The notes beneath the pieces were generated by a model. It ran no database searches, had not been told where the DNA came from, and saw only the letters and a list, made by a program, of their open reading frames with translations. The translations under genes were made by a program, and so were the position numbers. DNA of 64,000 nucleotides, from positions 18,290,547 through 18,354,546 of the forward strand of contig CM026556.1 of the NCBI GenBank assembly GCA_015143295.1, given 5' to 3'. Each line of letters begins with the position of its first letter. Position 1 is the stretch's first letter. Below, one piece after another: positions 1-11,172 of the stretch. This DNA comes from Tetracentron sinense. Taxonomy: Eukaryota > Streptophyta > Magnoliopsida > Trochodendrales > Trochodendraceae.

Positions 1-720
1 CCTGAAATGAGACCAGTTAAACAAAAACTGAGATGGATGAGGCCCGAATGGTCACAGAAAGTCAAAGAGGAGGTAGAGAAGCAGATCAAAGCAGGCTTAC
101 TGGTAGTAGCAACCTATCCTGAGTGGTTAGCCAACATTGTGCCGGTACCCAAGAAGGATGGAAAAGTCTGAATGTGTTTCGACTACCATAAGTTGAACAA
201 GGCGAGCCCTAAAGACAACTTCTCTCTCCCGCACATCGACATCCTGGTCGACAACACAGCAGAGCATGAGACGCTCTTATTTATGGATGGTTTCTCCAGA
301 TACAACCACATCAGAATGGCAGAAGAAGACATGGAGAAAACATCCTTTATCACACCTTGGGGAACGTTCTGCTACAAGGTAATGCCCTTCGGACTCAAGC
401 ATACAGGGAAAACCTATCAGAGGGCCATAACAGCACTCTTCCATGACATGTTCCAAAAGTCACCTGAAGTTTATGTGGATGACATGATCGTTAAATCACC
501 TACCGCCAGGTAGCACCCTGAAGACTTAAAGAAACTATGTGACAAACTCAGAAAATTCGACCTAAGACTGAATCCCAACTGTGTCTTTAGAGCAGCATTA
601 GGAAAGTTCCTTAGCTCAATAGTTAGTAAAAGAGGCATCGAGATCGATCCAGCTAAAGCCAGAGCTATCATCAAAATGCCTGAACCCCAAACTGAAAAGG
701 AAATCCGTAGGCTCCTGGTT
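1..720 (+). pseudogene. pol: Ogre-like reverse transcriptase, fossil
   Basis: Decayed RT domain. Translated pieces show the RT start (PVPKKDG near 150), the DYHKLNKASPKDNF block just after 178, the MPFGLK block near 385 and the catalytic YVDD motif around 470-485. These are the usual blocks of a Ty3/gypsy RT, which copies element RNA into DNA in virus-like particles. The protease and gag that should precede it lie beyond the window edge. The domain is broken and reads in pieces. The minus-strand copy at 30872-31500 and copy B at 53894-54630 have the same block order. The family call is firm; function is not expected. Confidence 0.88.
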
Positions 721-739
721 AGAATTTAGTACATCAGTT

Positions 740-1280
740 GATTCATCTCTCTGCTCACTCCGATATACGAGTCAATCTTCAAGCTTCTCTAAAAGAATGT
801 ATCTACAGTCTGGACCGACAAGTGTCAGGAAGCCTTTCACAGAATAAAGCAGTATCTTCTCTATCCTCTAGTACCTATGCCTCTTATACTGGGATGGCCA
901 CTACTACTCTACATCTTAGTACAAGAAACCTCCATGGGGTGCGTCTTGGCACAACATGATGAGACAGATAGAATAGAGCAAGTCATCTACTACATTAGTA
1001 AGTGCCTGCTAGAGTATGAAAAAAGGTACAGTCCACTCGAGAAAACTTGTCTTGCACTGGTCTGGGCTACTCAGTGACTACGGCACTATCTGCTTTCTTA
1101 CCCGACAATCCTGATCTCCCTGATGGACCCACTCAAGTACCTGTTAGAAAGGCCAGCCACTACCGGGAGGACCACCCGATGACTTATGATGTTATCTGAA
1201 TATATAACTCAGAAATCAATCAAGGAGCAGACAATTACAGATCATTTGGCCCACAGTCCGACACAAGATTATGGTTCAGT
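740..1280 (+). pseudogene. pol: Ogre-like RNase H domain, fossil
   Basis: Remnant of the ordinary gypsy RNase H that follows RT and degrades the RNA strand of the RNA-DNA hybrid. Recognisable strings are YISKCLLEYEKRYSPLEK near 990-1045 and the LALVWATQ block just after it, matching the same place in the better-preserved minus-strand copy (30305-30871). It is heavily broken. Its position between RT and the second RNase H is what a Tat-group element should show. Confidence 0.8.
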
Positions 1281-1289
1281 ATATGATTA

Positions 1290-1750
1290 ATTCCCAGATG
1301 AAGCCATCCTGTATGCAGAGTTTGAAGAGCAAGAATACCTCGGTTGGAAGTTATATTTTGTCGAAGCCGCTAACAATCATGGACATGGGGCAGGAGCAGT
1401 CCTAATCTCTCCTAAGGGAGCCCACCTCCTCATCTCAGTCAAGCTGAAATTCAGATGTTCAAACAACGAAGCATAGTATGAGGTATGCATAGCCAGACTG
1501 AAAGGAGCCCTCGGCATCGGGATTGAAGAGACAGACGTCTACGGTGACTCATCTTTGGTAATTTGTCAGTGAAATGAAGCTTGGGCCATCCAAGAAGCTA
1601 GGCTAGTCCCGTACCTGGCCTATCTCAATGTACTGATCACTCAGTTCAGAAGAATCTACTTCAATCATAGGTCCAGGAACCACAACATATTTGCCAATGC
1701 ACTGGCCACCCTTGCCTCCATGGTATAGATTCCTAGGGGTATCATGCTCT
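1290..1750 (+). pseudogene. pol: second (archaeal-type) RNase H of Tat group, fossil
   Basis: Remnant of the additional RNase H that marks the plant Tat/Ogre/Retand group of Ty3/gypsy elements. Recognisable pieces are GAGAVLISPKG near 1390, the DVYGDSSLVI block near 1535-1565 and EARLVPYLAYLN near 1595-1630, followed by the FNHRSRN block near 1660. The same blocks are open for longer on the minus strand at 29499-30252. In this family the extra domain is thought to add to or take over RNase H function. This copy is broken. Confidence 0.82.
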
Positions 1751-1929
1751 GGCCAATCGAGATTCAACAATAGGATCAGCTTGCTTACTGCCTTGTGATA
1801 GAAGAGGTATCAGACAATAAGCCTTGGTACGCAGACATCAAGCAGTATCTCTAGGACGGGACCTTCCCACTTGATGCCACCAAAACAGACTACTGGGCAA
1901 TCAGAAAACTGGCTATTCAGTTTGTCCTT

Positions 1930-3060
1930 TATGGGGGAATCTTGTACAAGAGATCACCAAACCTAATTTGGCTCAGATGCCTCAACAATTGTAAAGCTGA
2001 ACAGGTAGTTGAAGAAATTCACGGAGGAGCTTGCGGCCCACACATGAACGGGTTAATGCTGTCTAAGAAGATACTCAGATTGGGCTACTACTGGTTTACA
2101 ATAGAATCTGACTGTTGCCAGTATGTATAGAAATGCCACCATTGCTAAATCTATGCCAATAGGATCAATGCACCGCTAACCAGGCTGCACAATCTCACGC
2201 TTCATGGTCATTCTCAGCTTGGGGCATCGACGTCATTGGGCCTATAGCCCCGAAAGCATCAAACGGACATCGATTCATTCTGGTAGTGATCGATTATTTC
2301 AGAAAATGGGTCGAGGCAGCCTCTTATGCCAACGTCACAACATTTGTGGTTCAGCGCTTTCTAAAAAAGGACATCATTTGCCGATACAGTGTCCCATTTG
2401 AGATTGTAACAGACAATGCTCTCAATTTCTGCAACAAAGGGATGACAGATCTTAGCAAAAAGTTTAAGATACAGTATCACAATTCCACGCCATACAGTCC
2501 ACAGACCAATGGTGTAGTTGAAGCCGCCAACAAGAACATAAAGAAGATTATAGAAAAGATGGCAACCAATTACTCTGCCTGGTATAAGATGCTCTCATAT
2601 GCACTCTTGGCTTACAGAACGTCCATCCGAACCTCAACTAGGGCAGCACCATTCTCTTTGGCTTATGGTATAGAAGTGGCCCTCCCTATCGAAGTAGAAA
2701 TTCCGTCACTCCGGGTGTTAATGGAAGCAGAAATCTCAAAGATAGAGTGGGCACAAACCAGATATGAACAGCTGAATTTGATAGAAGAGAGGCGACTGAA
2801 AGCCATCAACCACTCGGAAGCCTACCAGAGGCGCATGACTAGGGCATTCCACAAGAAAGTCAAACCCCGGTGCATCAAAGTCGGATGACCTAGTTCTCTG
2901 AAAAATGTTGCCAAACCGCCCTGACCCAAGGGACAAGTTCACACTTAACTATGAAGGCCCATACATTGTCTAAGACAAATTCTCCGGTGGCGCCCTTTGA
3001 CTCGGACGTATGGATGACAAAAATCACCCAGAGCTCGTCAACATGGACAAGGTCAAATGA
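1930..3060 (+). pseudogene. pol: Ogre-like integrase, fossil
   Basis: Integrase region that would insert the element copy into the host genome. A zinc-binding-like stretch lies near 1940-2160, and the core is readable at 2286-2888 (200 residues). The core shows FEIVTDNALNF with one catalytic Asp, and STPYSPQTNGVVEAANK with the last catalytic Glu, which is the usual DD35E spacing region. The C-terminal part carries the RYEQLNLIEERRLKAI helix common in plant Tat integrases. Fragments are well preserved but the gene as a whole is broken. Copy B at 55783-56960 is nearly identical over the core. Confidence 0.9.
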
Positions 3061-4821
3061 TACTACACTTAGGGTCTAGATTAGATAGGTGCTTTACACT
3101 CGTAGATTCTTCGGGAAATGACAGGAGGCCATCCTTGGTACACTCCTTATCCCCAACAATGTAAACCATTTTCAAATCAGTGAAATCCGCTAGTTAGCCC
3201 CTTGAGCCTAACAACCTTTCTTTCAAAAAAACCTTTTTAGGGACATCTTCCCTTATCATCTATGGTACAAGCCTGAACTATGTCATGACCTGATCCTGTA
3301 AAGGGTATGTCGGTAACCTGACAATCAGGTGCGGTCACTAAAGGGATCCAGATATCTCCTAAACCATCCCCAAGTGGAGTCCAAACCTCTCCAAAGTCTC
3401 CCCACAGAGCGAAACTTTCCCCAAATAAAGGCAAGACCTTCCCAATTTCCCTGACCGAGATAATTCTCAAGGTTACAAAATTTTCATAAAAGGAAAACCC
3501 AAAATAGAAGTTAAAACATCCTCAAAGACTCCCCACAGAGACAACCTCTCCAGACTCTTTCCCCGGTAGAAATCTTCAAGGACAATCTCTCCCGAAAAAC
3601 ACTCCCCCAAGCAGAGACAACCTCTCTCAAAAGCCCCCCAACAAAGTCAATCTCTCCCCAAGTCAGCCTTAATCAAAGAGGAAAATTCCCAAAAAAAAAT
3701 TTCTCCACCAAAAATCCCAAGGTACAAATCCCCAGGATAGTGTAAATCAATTGTAAGAGAAGAAATCGCAGGGTGTCCTAAACTTCAGTCCCCTAGCCTA
3801 CATTTCATTCCTCTCTAAGTCTTCCTAGATCCCCTAGAAACTATGAGTGTAAGTGCAGTATCACATCTACATCCCCAACGGAGCACAAATCGTCGACAAA
3901 GTGCCATGAAGGGAGAAGATCTACTTCCCTCAACAAATCGCGAGCATGAGTGAAAACTAGCAACAACCTCATTGCTTAAAAATCATGCGACCCTAGACCT
4001 AGTCTTGCAACTAGGGGCAAAAAAAGGACAAAAATCAACCAGCTTCGCAGGCATGAGGAAAACCGGCAACGGCCTCATTGCGTAAAAATTATGCGAATCC
4101 CATGACTTGGTCATTCCAAGGGTAAAAAAGGGAGAAAAACTGAAGAGCGGTTTGGCAACAAAATCTGGTAGCAATCAGTCTCACTGAATCCCTGATCATC
4201 CCAAGCAAATCCCACAAAGAAACAAACTCCCTAGCAGTGGTCTACAACAGAGTTCCACTCCCCAGCAAGTCCCCAGCAATGACCTACCACAATGTCACAT
4301 TCCCCAGTGGATCCTTAGGTCTACAATTGCTCTTTAGCAAGCTTCTCCCCAACCAGAGTCCCCAATCCCCCAGCAACAAGAAGACAAGCATGTCTACCTC
4401 CAAACATCCCTAGTAATGACGAAACCTCTTCTGGGTTATACTCCACTCTTCGAGAGTAAAAGACAGACTACAAAAATCCCCTAAGGCCTGACAAAGGTAA
4501 TTTCCTCACAAATCCAAAAGCTAGCTAAGCATTCTTTCTATCAAAATCAAAAACCTTTGCAAAAGTCCGCAACACTTTTCTAAAAATATTTTTCAAAACA
4601 GAACTTCTGGTACCGAGACCTGGTTGTACCAACCTGCATCAAGCAGCCCCAGCAAAAACAAGCAGAAGAAGCCGATATTGCGCATTACCAGCAATTCACA
4701 GTCAACAGACTCATGGGAAAGCATCCTCACCTTTACACCCTGCATGACATCATCAAAATCTAGTACCCCTAGGCCATTTCAAAAATCGATCCGGCTAGTG
4801 CCTCTTGGATATGCCACACCC
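3061..4821 (+). other. Ogre 3' non-coding region, C-rich
   Basis: No gene is visible in these 1.8 kb. The sequence is rich in C and A, with irregular returns of short words such as CTCCCCA, CCCCAGCAA and CAACCTCTC. It lies between the integrase end and the minisatellite and matches, on the other strand, 17947-19260 of the minus-strand Ogre copy. So it belongs to the element as its long 3' untranslated region. Small open frames here look like chance. Confidence 0.75.
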
Positions 4822-5084
4822 TTTTGATACCCCCGTGTGTCCTTGAAATCTTGTGTGCCCCTTGACAATCTAGTCATACCACAACATTACCTCCTACATG
4901 TCCCCAACATCTTGTGTATCTCTTAAAAATCTCATCATACCGCGATGCCTCCTGCATGTCCCCTTCGACACCCCTATGTCCTTGACATCCTGTGTGTCCC
5001 TTAACAATCTTGTCATATTGCAGTATTACCTCTTGCATGTCTCTGACATCCTATGTATCCCTTGACAATCTTGTCATACCGTGA
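4822..5084 (+). repeat. minisatellite in Ogre 3' region, left part
   Basis: Tandem array with a higher-order period of about 140 bp made of two related sub-units. Recurring words are CCTCCTGCATGTCCC, TTCGACACCCC, CTTGACATCCTGTGTG and AATCTCATCATACCGC. It is interrupted at 5085 by a solo copia LTR and resumes at 7259. Confidence 0.85.
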
Positions 5085-7258
5085 TGTTAGACATATATGC
5101 CGTCGAAAGCCATTCCGGTATTGTATTAGTGTACTTAATCAATAAAAGCATATTTTACGTTCACACATTGTCTTCTACATTGGGTAACACATTAAAAGTA
5201 TCTTATTGGATGAGACTACTTTGTCCCTGAGGTAACATTGTAGGAAAAACCATCCAATTGGTTAATGACTAATTGCTAAGGAGATATGGTTTTTCCGGTT
5301 CCTTGTAGACCTAAAATTGTTCTAAGTTATTCAGGATACATCTGGACAATGTATTCCTACTGACTTACACATTGTTAGTTCCATATGATGGAGTGCTGAA
5401 TCTCAATCACTAAGAGAAGGGTCTCTTGACTAAGATGTGGATATAAGTAAGAAGTACTTACATTGCAACTGGATCGCTCAGTGGATACCTTTAGAAATAT
5501 ACTGTCTTTATATTTAGGGTAGTCCATTTGACAGATTGTCCTTAACCTGAGAGGTTGACATCTTCTCTAGTATTTGCCTATATAGCTTTGATGTAGCCAA
5601 TTGTCAATGTCCAACACATCGGACTAAATATGGGGTCATTGGGTTATGTACGCTATATTAGAAGACGTTTGTGTACGCTCAACAAGGATTCCACTACTCT
5701 TACAGAGCAAATAATATTGAGTTGATACTTGTCAAAACCGGAATTAAAAAACCCAGCGCTGGTATTTATCGATGAAATGGTTTTATCGAGGAGTTTATTT
5801 TCTGTATGAAAGAAATGTAATTATTATTATTATTTCTTTTAAAGAATTTCTAAAATGTTTTGAAAGTCCAAGTTTGACTACAAGTATCAAAGAGAATGGG
5901 TTCTCAATATAAGCTAGGGATTAAAGACAGTATTAGATATTGTCCCGTAAGCTTATAACAATATTGGAAGTGGAGGGACGCATCTGTAAACAAATCTGGA
6001 GATAGAAATACCTGAAAGTAATTCTCTATTTTCTAGAAGTTAATCACATTTTGTTAATAGAAATTATTGTGATTGGTGGAAGTCCAGGGATATAGATAAA
6101 ATTCTATAATCCTAATAATGTATAGGAAAGGTGTTTCCTAGTAACAATGCTTTAACCGAAAGGTTGAGTACTTGGTCCCACAACCGGAAATAAGAGATCC
6201 CTTTAGATCCCACACACAAGGACTTTCTTAAAGTATTTAATTTAATTATTTATTAAATTAATTAATTTCTCTAAGTAATCACTATATGGTATAGTGAAGC
6301 TCCAAAAGGTGGAATCACATTAAATGTGAAAAACCAAACGGGTAGGACCGATTGGGGATTTTGATGGAAGATCAAAAATGATGACCAAAAGGGGTTTGGA
6401 ACCCTAGGGGCATGTGGAGTGGGGCCCACCTATGGTGGGACGCCCACTTCATGGAGGGTGCTTTAATAATTAGTTTCTGATTAACTATGGAGTCCTTATT
6501 AGATAAGGTTAGTTAGTTAGTTAGTTACTAATTAAAGATTCCCTATTTGTTAGGGATTCTAATAGTTTTTTGCTAATCAAGGAATCTTAATTGGATTAGG
6601 ATAAGGATATGGTTAGTTGGTTACTAATGGATAAGATTTGTTTCTATTAATGATTAATCCTAATTAATTAGGAAATATTAATAAAGGAAACAAATTGAGG
6701 AATCCTTATTGGATAAGGATTAAAAGACTTGGGTGGTAGGCAACCCAAGCAAAAGGGTTATAAATAGAGGTGGACGTCCACTATTGTGGAGACAATTAAA
6801 ATTTCTAGAATTTTAATCTCTCTCCCCTCTCGTCATAACCTCACGCCACTCTCTCTCTCTTCCCTAGAGTGTACGGTCACTCTTCTCCCCCTCTTTCTTC
6901 TCTTGTGTTCTTAGTATTGAATATCAAGAAGAAGATCGAGAAGGTCTTGATCAGTACAGATTGGATCTTTATTTCAAGATCCTAGAGCTAGAAATTTGGA
7001 AGGGCCATTAGCTTCCATTAGAGAAAGCTTTAATTAAAAAGAAGGTCCATGTGGATTGCGAAGGAGACTTGACACTTGTGAAGTTTTGCCGGTCTAGCCT
7101 TCTATCGTGCAATTGACTTAACAATTTCAAAGTCGCAAAGGTGATTGTGATTTTAACTTTCATTGAATAAAATCAATTAGAATCTTAGTCAGATCTTGGG
7201 ATTCGATGTATGCCCCCCAAGAATTGTTTTTCTAAAATTAAAAAGAGGTATACTTTCA
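5085..7258 (+). mobile_element. solo LTR, Ty1/copia-like, inside the minisatellite
   Basis: A 2174-bp unit starting TGTTAGACATATATGCC and ending GGTATACTTTCA. It is clearly related to the LTRs of the copia element at 20171-29498 (same ends, same CATTGTAGGAAAA block, same TATA region, same 3' tail). No internal region or second LTR flanks it, so it is a solo LTR, presumably left by LTR-LTR recombination. The target duplication is not clean (CGTGA on the left, TGGGA on the right). The minisatellite resumes on both sides in register. The same insertion is present at 59008-61181. Confidence 0.88.
6759..6766 (+). promoter_or_regulatory. TATA box of solo copia LTR
   Basis: TATAAATA, followed by a CT-rich stretch (6820-6900), at the same place as the TATA motifs of the other copia LTRs here. 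A likely LTR promoter by position only. Confidence 0.6.
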
Positions 7259-7600
7259 TGGGATACCTCCTGTATGTCCCATTCGACACCCCCATGTGTC
7301 CTTGACACCCTGTGTGCCCCTTAAAAATCTCATCATACCACGACATTACCTCCTGTATGTCCCTAACATCCTGTGTATCCCTTGACAATCTCGTCATACC
7401 GCAATACCTCCCACATGTCCCCTTCGACACCCCCGTGTGTCCCCGGCATCCTGTGTGCTCCTTGACAATCTCATCATACTGCGACATTACCTCTTACATG
7501 TCCCAAACATCCTACTTGTACCTTGACAACTCATTTGTCATACCACTACACTTCCTGCATGTCCTCCTTCCAACACTTCGCGTGTCCTTCGGTTGTTTTG
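7259..7600 (+). repeat. minisatellite in Ogre 3' region, right part
   Basis: Continuation of the array cut by the solo LTR. The TTCGACACCCC word recurs at about 7282 and 7423, giving a period near 141 bp. Open frames of about 100 codons on both strands come from the repeat and are not genes. Confidence 0.85.
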
Positions 7601-7863
7601 GCTAAACACCTCTGGGTAATGCCATAGCAACCAATTTGGCTAGCGCATCCGGGACATGCCGTCTTTCATAGGATCCATCAATTCCTAGCACGAGCAGACC
7701 GGACTACTTACTAGTCCCCTGTGAGTAGTCCTAACCACTTCATCACCCTACCACTTGCACAACATGCATACATATCATCATCCAATCTTGGTGTAAAAAT
7801 AGGATGATTCCAGTCTTTGCTGTTCAATTGCCAACTTGACAGTCTCCGGCAAAGAGGAGTAGC
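7601..7863 (+). other. end of Ogre internal region with polypurine-like tract
   Basis: Non-coding remainder of the 3' untranslated region. A purine-rich stretch (GGCAAAGAGGAGTAG, about 7848-7862) lies directly before the LTR start TGTAAGCACC, where a plus-strand primer tract should be. Confidence 0.65.
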
Positions 7864-7904
7864 TGTAAGCACCTAATTTTTACACCTCCTTCTTGGTCAT
7901 GGTT

Positions 7905-8086
7905 AAAATCCTAACCCTAGGTAAACCCTAGTCAAACCCTAGGTAAACCCTAGTCAAACCTTAGGCCTAACCCTAGGAGAAACCCTAACCCCAGGTAAAT
8001 CCTAATCAAACCCTAGGTAAACCCTAGGCTTAACCCTAGTTAAACCCTAGGCCTAATCCTAGATAAACCCTAAGCCTAACCCTAGT
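7905..8086 (+). repeat. AAACCCTAGG-type short repeats in Ogre U3
   Basis: About a dozen degenerate returns of an 11-bp word close to AAACCCTAGGT or AAACCCTAGTC. It resembles the plant telomere heptamer but the spacing is 10-11 bp, so it is not telomeric sequence. The related minus-strand LTR shows a looser version at 42600-42790. Confidence 0.75.
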
Positions 8087-8216
8087 GTCACGTGCGTATG
8101 TTTAGTCCCACACCAGCCATGTACTGGGTGTTCCAGGCCATTGGTGTGGGAGTAGGCAGCATCTGAATTGGCTAGTCACTTCGGTTGGCAAGCGCTCCGT
8201 GACACTAGGGTTAGGC
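8074..8216. repeat. foldback with perfect 19-bp arms near the Ogre promoter
   Basis: Arms 8074-8092 (GCCTAACCCTAGTGTCACG) and 8198-8216 are exact reverse complements around a 105-bp loop. The loop itself holds a 10-bp inverted pair (TCCCACACCA and TGGTGTGGGA). It lies about 140 bp upstream of the TATA box. Confidence 0.8.
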
Positions 8217-8353
8217 AGCATCTGAGTTTCTACCGCCATTCCTGGTGTCTTCTTCCAGGGCTTGCTGGCACCCCCTGGACCACTCCTCTCTGCCTCCCTA
8301 CTGTCTTACACTCTCCCAACAACCCCTAAACTACCCCTGGGTTCATCAAATCC

Positions 8354-8360
8354 TATAAAA
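8354..8360 (+). promoter_or_regulatory. TATA box of Ogre-like LTR (copy A)
   Basis: TATAAAA followed by a C run and a CT-rich leader; the same motif is at 62277-62283 in copy B and, on the other strand, at 39985-39991 in the minus copy. Confidence 0.65.
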
Positions 8361-8976
8361 CCCCCCCTCTCTTCATGGTTAAGCCATTCCAAAAACCCTA
8401 CATGAAATCTCTGCTAGAGCTCTGTGCAACCCAAAACCATTTCTGTCCTCAGTCCAGAACACCTAAAGGAGAACCCTAGAGCCCTAGGGAGCTGCCTCTG
8501 CACCACCTCAGCCCTCTCCCCTTGCATTACCACCGTGTACAGCCTCCTCCGACGAGCCAACAGGGTAGGACCCCCTACCCCCTCTCTTTCTTTCTGTAAA
8601 AGCACTGTAAGACCCCTAGTCCTACTCCAGGGGTCCTCTATTTTCATTTTATTCATGTTGTAGTACTGTAACAAGGGATAGGGGTCCTCCTTGTCTCTTC
8701 GTAGGCATGGGGGAACCCCCTTGAGGTTAAAAGTTCGGCTATAGTGGCCACCTCGTGTATGGCATACACCCCTTGATTTTTGAGGGACCCTCAGTCCATT
8801 AGGGATCCCTTAGAAGTGGTCAGGACCTACCCCAGGGAGTAGATTTTTAGTGCCTAGAAAAATGACAGAATGGCTGTAAACTCAGTACTGCCATTCTGGG
8901 TACTCTCCATTGTAGCATCTGTAGATCTCTTTTGAGTGGGCCCTAATCCTTTCCAGAGCCATGGTTAGATTCCTAG

Positions 8977-11172
8977 TGTTAGACATGATGCCCAGAAAAG
9001 TCATTTAGATTGTTAGATTCTTTTTAATTTGATTAATAAAGACTTCTTCTTTATCTATTGTGTATTCATTATGGGTAATTGACCATGATCATGAGATGAT
9101 CTATACGATATGAGATATCGATAAAGGTCCTTAGGATATATTATAGGAAAGTTATGTGATTGGATTATCGTAGACATATATAACTTTCCAGTTTCTTATA
9201 CCTTTTATAGTCACAACTATGGGTGAAGCTGGGCTCTTCACTTATATGGCTGCCACTATGCTAAGATGTTCTCAATAGTTAAGATGTAGTTCTATCTCAA
9301 ACTATTGTAGTGGAGACTACACATCAACATATGGGTGCTTAAATGTTCACTGATTGATTGCATTCAATGAGAGACCTCTTGCATAAACATACTATCAGAT
9401 AGTTGGTCTCTCATTCACATTGAATAGTTTCAATGATCCTTAGATCTGATGAGATCATTTATAATTGAACAGTAATCTGACTGTTTTGATTCCATCAAAG
9501 TATTCTCTACCTTAGGGAATACGATACAGTGACAGTTGGATAGTCAGAAAGTTGTTCGAGTCATAATGAATTCCAAACAAGAAATCCATACTCATTAATT
9601 TGAGAGATTATCCAAGTTCCGGGTAAGACAGTCGATTAAGCTTAAATCCTATGCAGGTGATTTTGAAACAAAATAAGTTTGAAATATATTTTATTTAAAA
9701 TATATTATACTTGTAAAAATATTTTTCTCAAAATGTTTTTCATGAGAAATTTTTTCTCATGGCTTAATCAAAAGTCTTGGAAACCCGAATTATGTGCAAT
9801 GGGCTATGAGTTAGATAGTATAAATAATCTCAAAGACCCATTAGGGATAATGTAATCGGAAGGATCAATTGAATTAAAAAGTTCATTTGGCAGGATCCAT
9901 ATTGGTTAATGTTCTTACACTGGGATTCAATTGCAACATGGATATCTCACGTCACTAGCAATTCCGATGTAATTCCTATTTAGGGTCAATGGGATAACAT
10001 TGGATAAGCCAGGGTTTGAATGTCCCAGAGACATTTGTGGAGATGCTCACATAAGAAATACAAGCTCATAAATTGATTAAAAGTTAGTCAATTATGTAAA
10101 AATGATTAAATGTTAATTACTAATTAAATAGATTAAAAGTTAATCTATGGTTTAAATTAATTGTTAATTTAAATTAGAGGATTATTTTAGTAATTATTTA
10201 ATTAACCTAATTAAAGGGGAAATGGGTTTGACCCATATCCATAAACCCATTAAGAATGGACCTTTAATATGGGCCCAAGCCCATGGATTATAAAACCCAT
10301 GAATGGGGCGCCCACTTTAGTAATCCTAGTTGGATTAAGATTTGGTTACTTGAATAATAATTCTTTTAATTATGGAATTAAATTATAATGGTTGGAATGC
10401 AAGTAGGATTAAGATGAGTTGTAATTGGATTACAACTAGGAGTTTTAACTCCCCTATAGCTCACGCCCCCTTTGGAAAAATCCTAATTAGATTAGGATTG
10501 GTTGATTGTTGACTAATCCCTTTAATTAAGGAATCCCTTTTGGAAAAGGACTCTTTAATTAGTATGATTATTATAACTAAAGTAGTTATAATTAAACTAG
10601 GATTTATTTAAATTAATAATAAGAGTTATTATTAATAAATAACTCCTAAAGGGATAAGTTGTAGTTGGAGTAGGATTTGGATTTGATCCAATCTATAAAT
10701 ACCCCAACATCCAAAACATTTGGAATAGAATTCTCATTATTTTCTCCAGAATTTTTTCTCTCCCTCTCCTCCTCTCCAAAACCGTGAGCCCATAGGGTAT
10801 TTCCTAGGGATTTTTGTGAGCTACAAGGCAGCACCCAAGTTGGGTTTTTCGATTCAAGGGTTTTGAACCCTAGGGTTTTCAGTGACAGAAAGTCTACACC
10901 ATTACTCCATTTTCTTCCTCTTGCTTTATCAATTCCAAAGAGAGATTCTAAAGCTTCGTGGGGATAGCGAAGAACAAGGATCGAGCTTCGAGTATTTCTT
11001 CGAGAAATCTCTACAAATAGTTCTGACGGTTCGAGTGGATTTAGCTTCACTGGTGAACATCTTTCACCGAGGTAATATGACTAAAACGAGTAGATAATTT
11101 TAGTTGCTTTCTATGGTGTAAAGATCATCGGGATCCAATTTCCGCATAAATTTTTATCCGGATCCCCCTACA
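8977..11172 (+). mobile_element. 5' LTR of a second Ty1/copia-like family
   Basis: A 2196-bp LTR beginning TGTTAGACATGATGCC and ending GGATCCCCCTACA, directly followed by a primer site. It shares its opening word and general plan with the LTRs at 5085 and 20171 but is too different to be the same family. It sits inside the Ogre LTR of copy A. Only the 5' LTR and 331 bp of interior are visible before a chromovirus interrupts it. The same LTR starts at 62895 in copy B. Confidence 0.82.
10694..10701 (+). promoter_or_regulatory. TATA box of second copia-like LTR
   Basis: TATAAATA followed by CCCC and a CT-rich stretch (10730-10790), the position expected for the LTR promoter. Confidence 0.6.

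Larger units (their letters stand above)
1..8976 (+). mobile_element. Ogre/Tat-like Ty3-gypsy element, 3' part (copy A)
   Basis: Fossil LTR retrotransposon entered from its pol gene at the window edge. In order it shows reverse transcriptase, RNase H, a second RNase H, integrase, a long non-coding 3' region with a minisatellite, and the first 1.1 kb of the 3' LTR, which starts TGTAAGCACC at 7864. The double RNase H order places it in the plant Tat group. A related minus-strand copy in this window also has the extra upstream ORF typical of Ogre. The coding part is broken in many places. It is split by a solo copia LTR (5085-7258) and cut off at 8977 by a second copia LTR. The same locus recurs at 53894-64000. 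Confidence 0.9.
7864..8976 (+). mobile_element. Ogre-like 3' LTR, 5' portion (copy A)
   Basis: Starts TGTAAGCACC; the mirror image of this end closes the minus-strand Ogre LTR at 42816. The distance from LTR start to TATA box is about 490 bp here and about 567 bp in the minus copy once its nested solo LTR is subtracted, which supports the boundary. The LTR is cut at 8977 by a copia LTR and its far end is outside what I can see. Confidence 0.8.

Noticed and set aside
7185-7605. Frames of about 100 residues on both strands (also 61108-61528)
   Set aside because: They arise from the Ogre 3' minisatellite and the end of a solo LTR.
7905-8086. Interstitial telomere tract
   Set aside because: The words are spaced 10-11 bp, not 7 bp, and sit in a defined LTR position in both copies of the locus.
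10646-11050. 134-residue frame on the minus strand and 71-residue frame on +
   Set aside because: Both lie inside a copia LTR, have no recognisable domain, and overlap the LTR promoter and leader.
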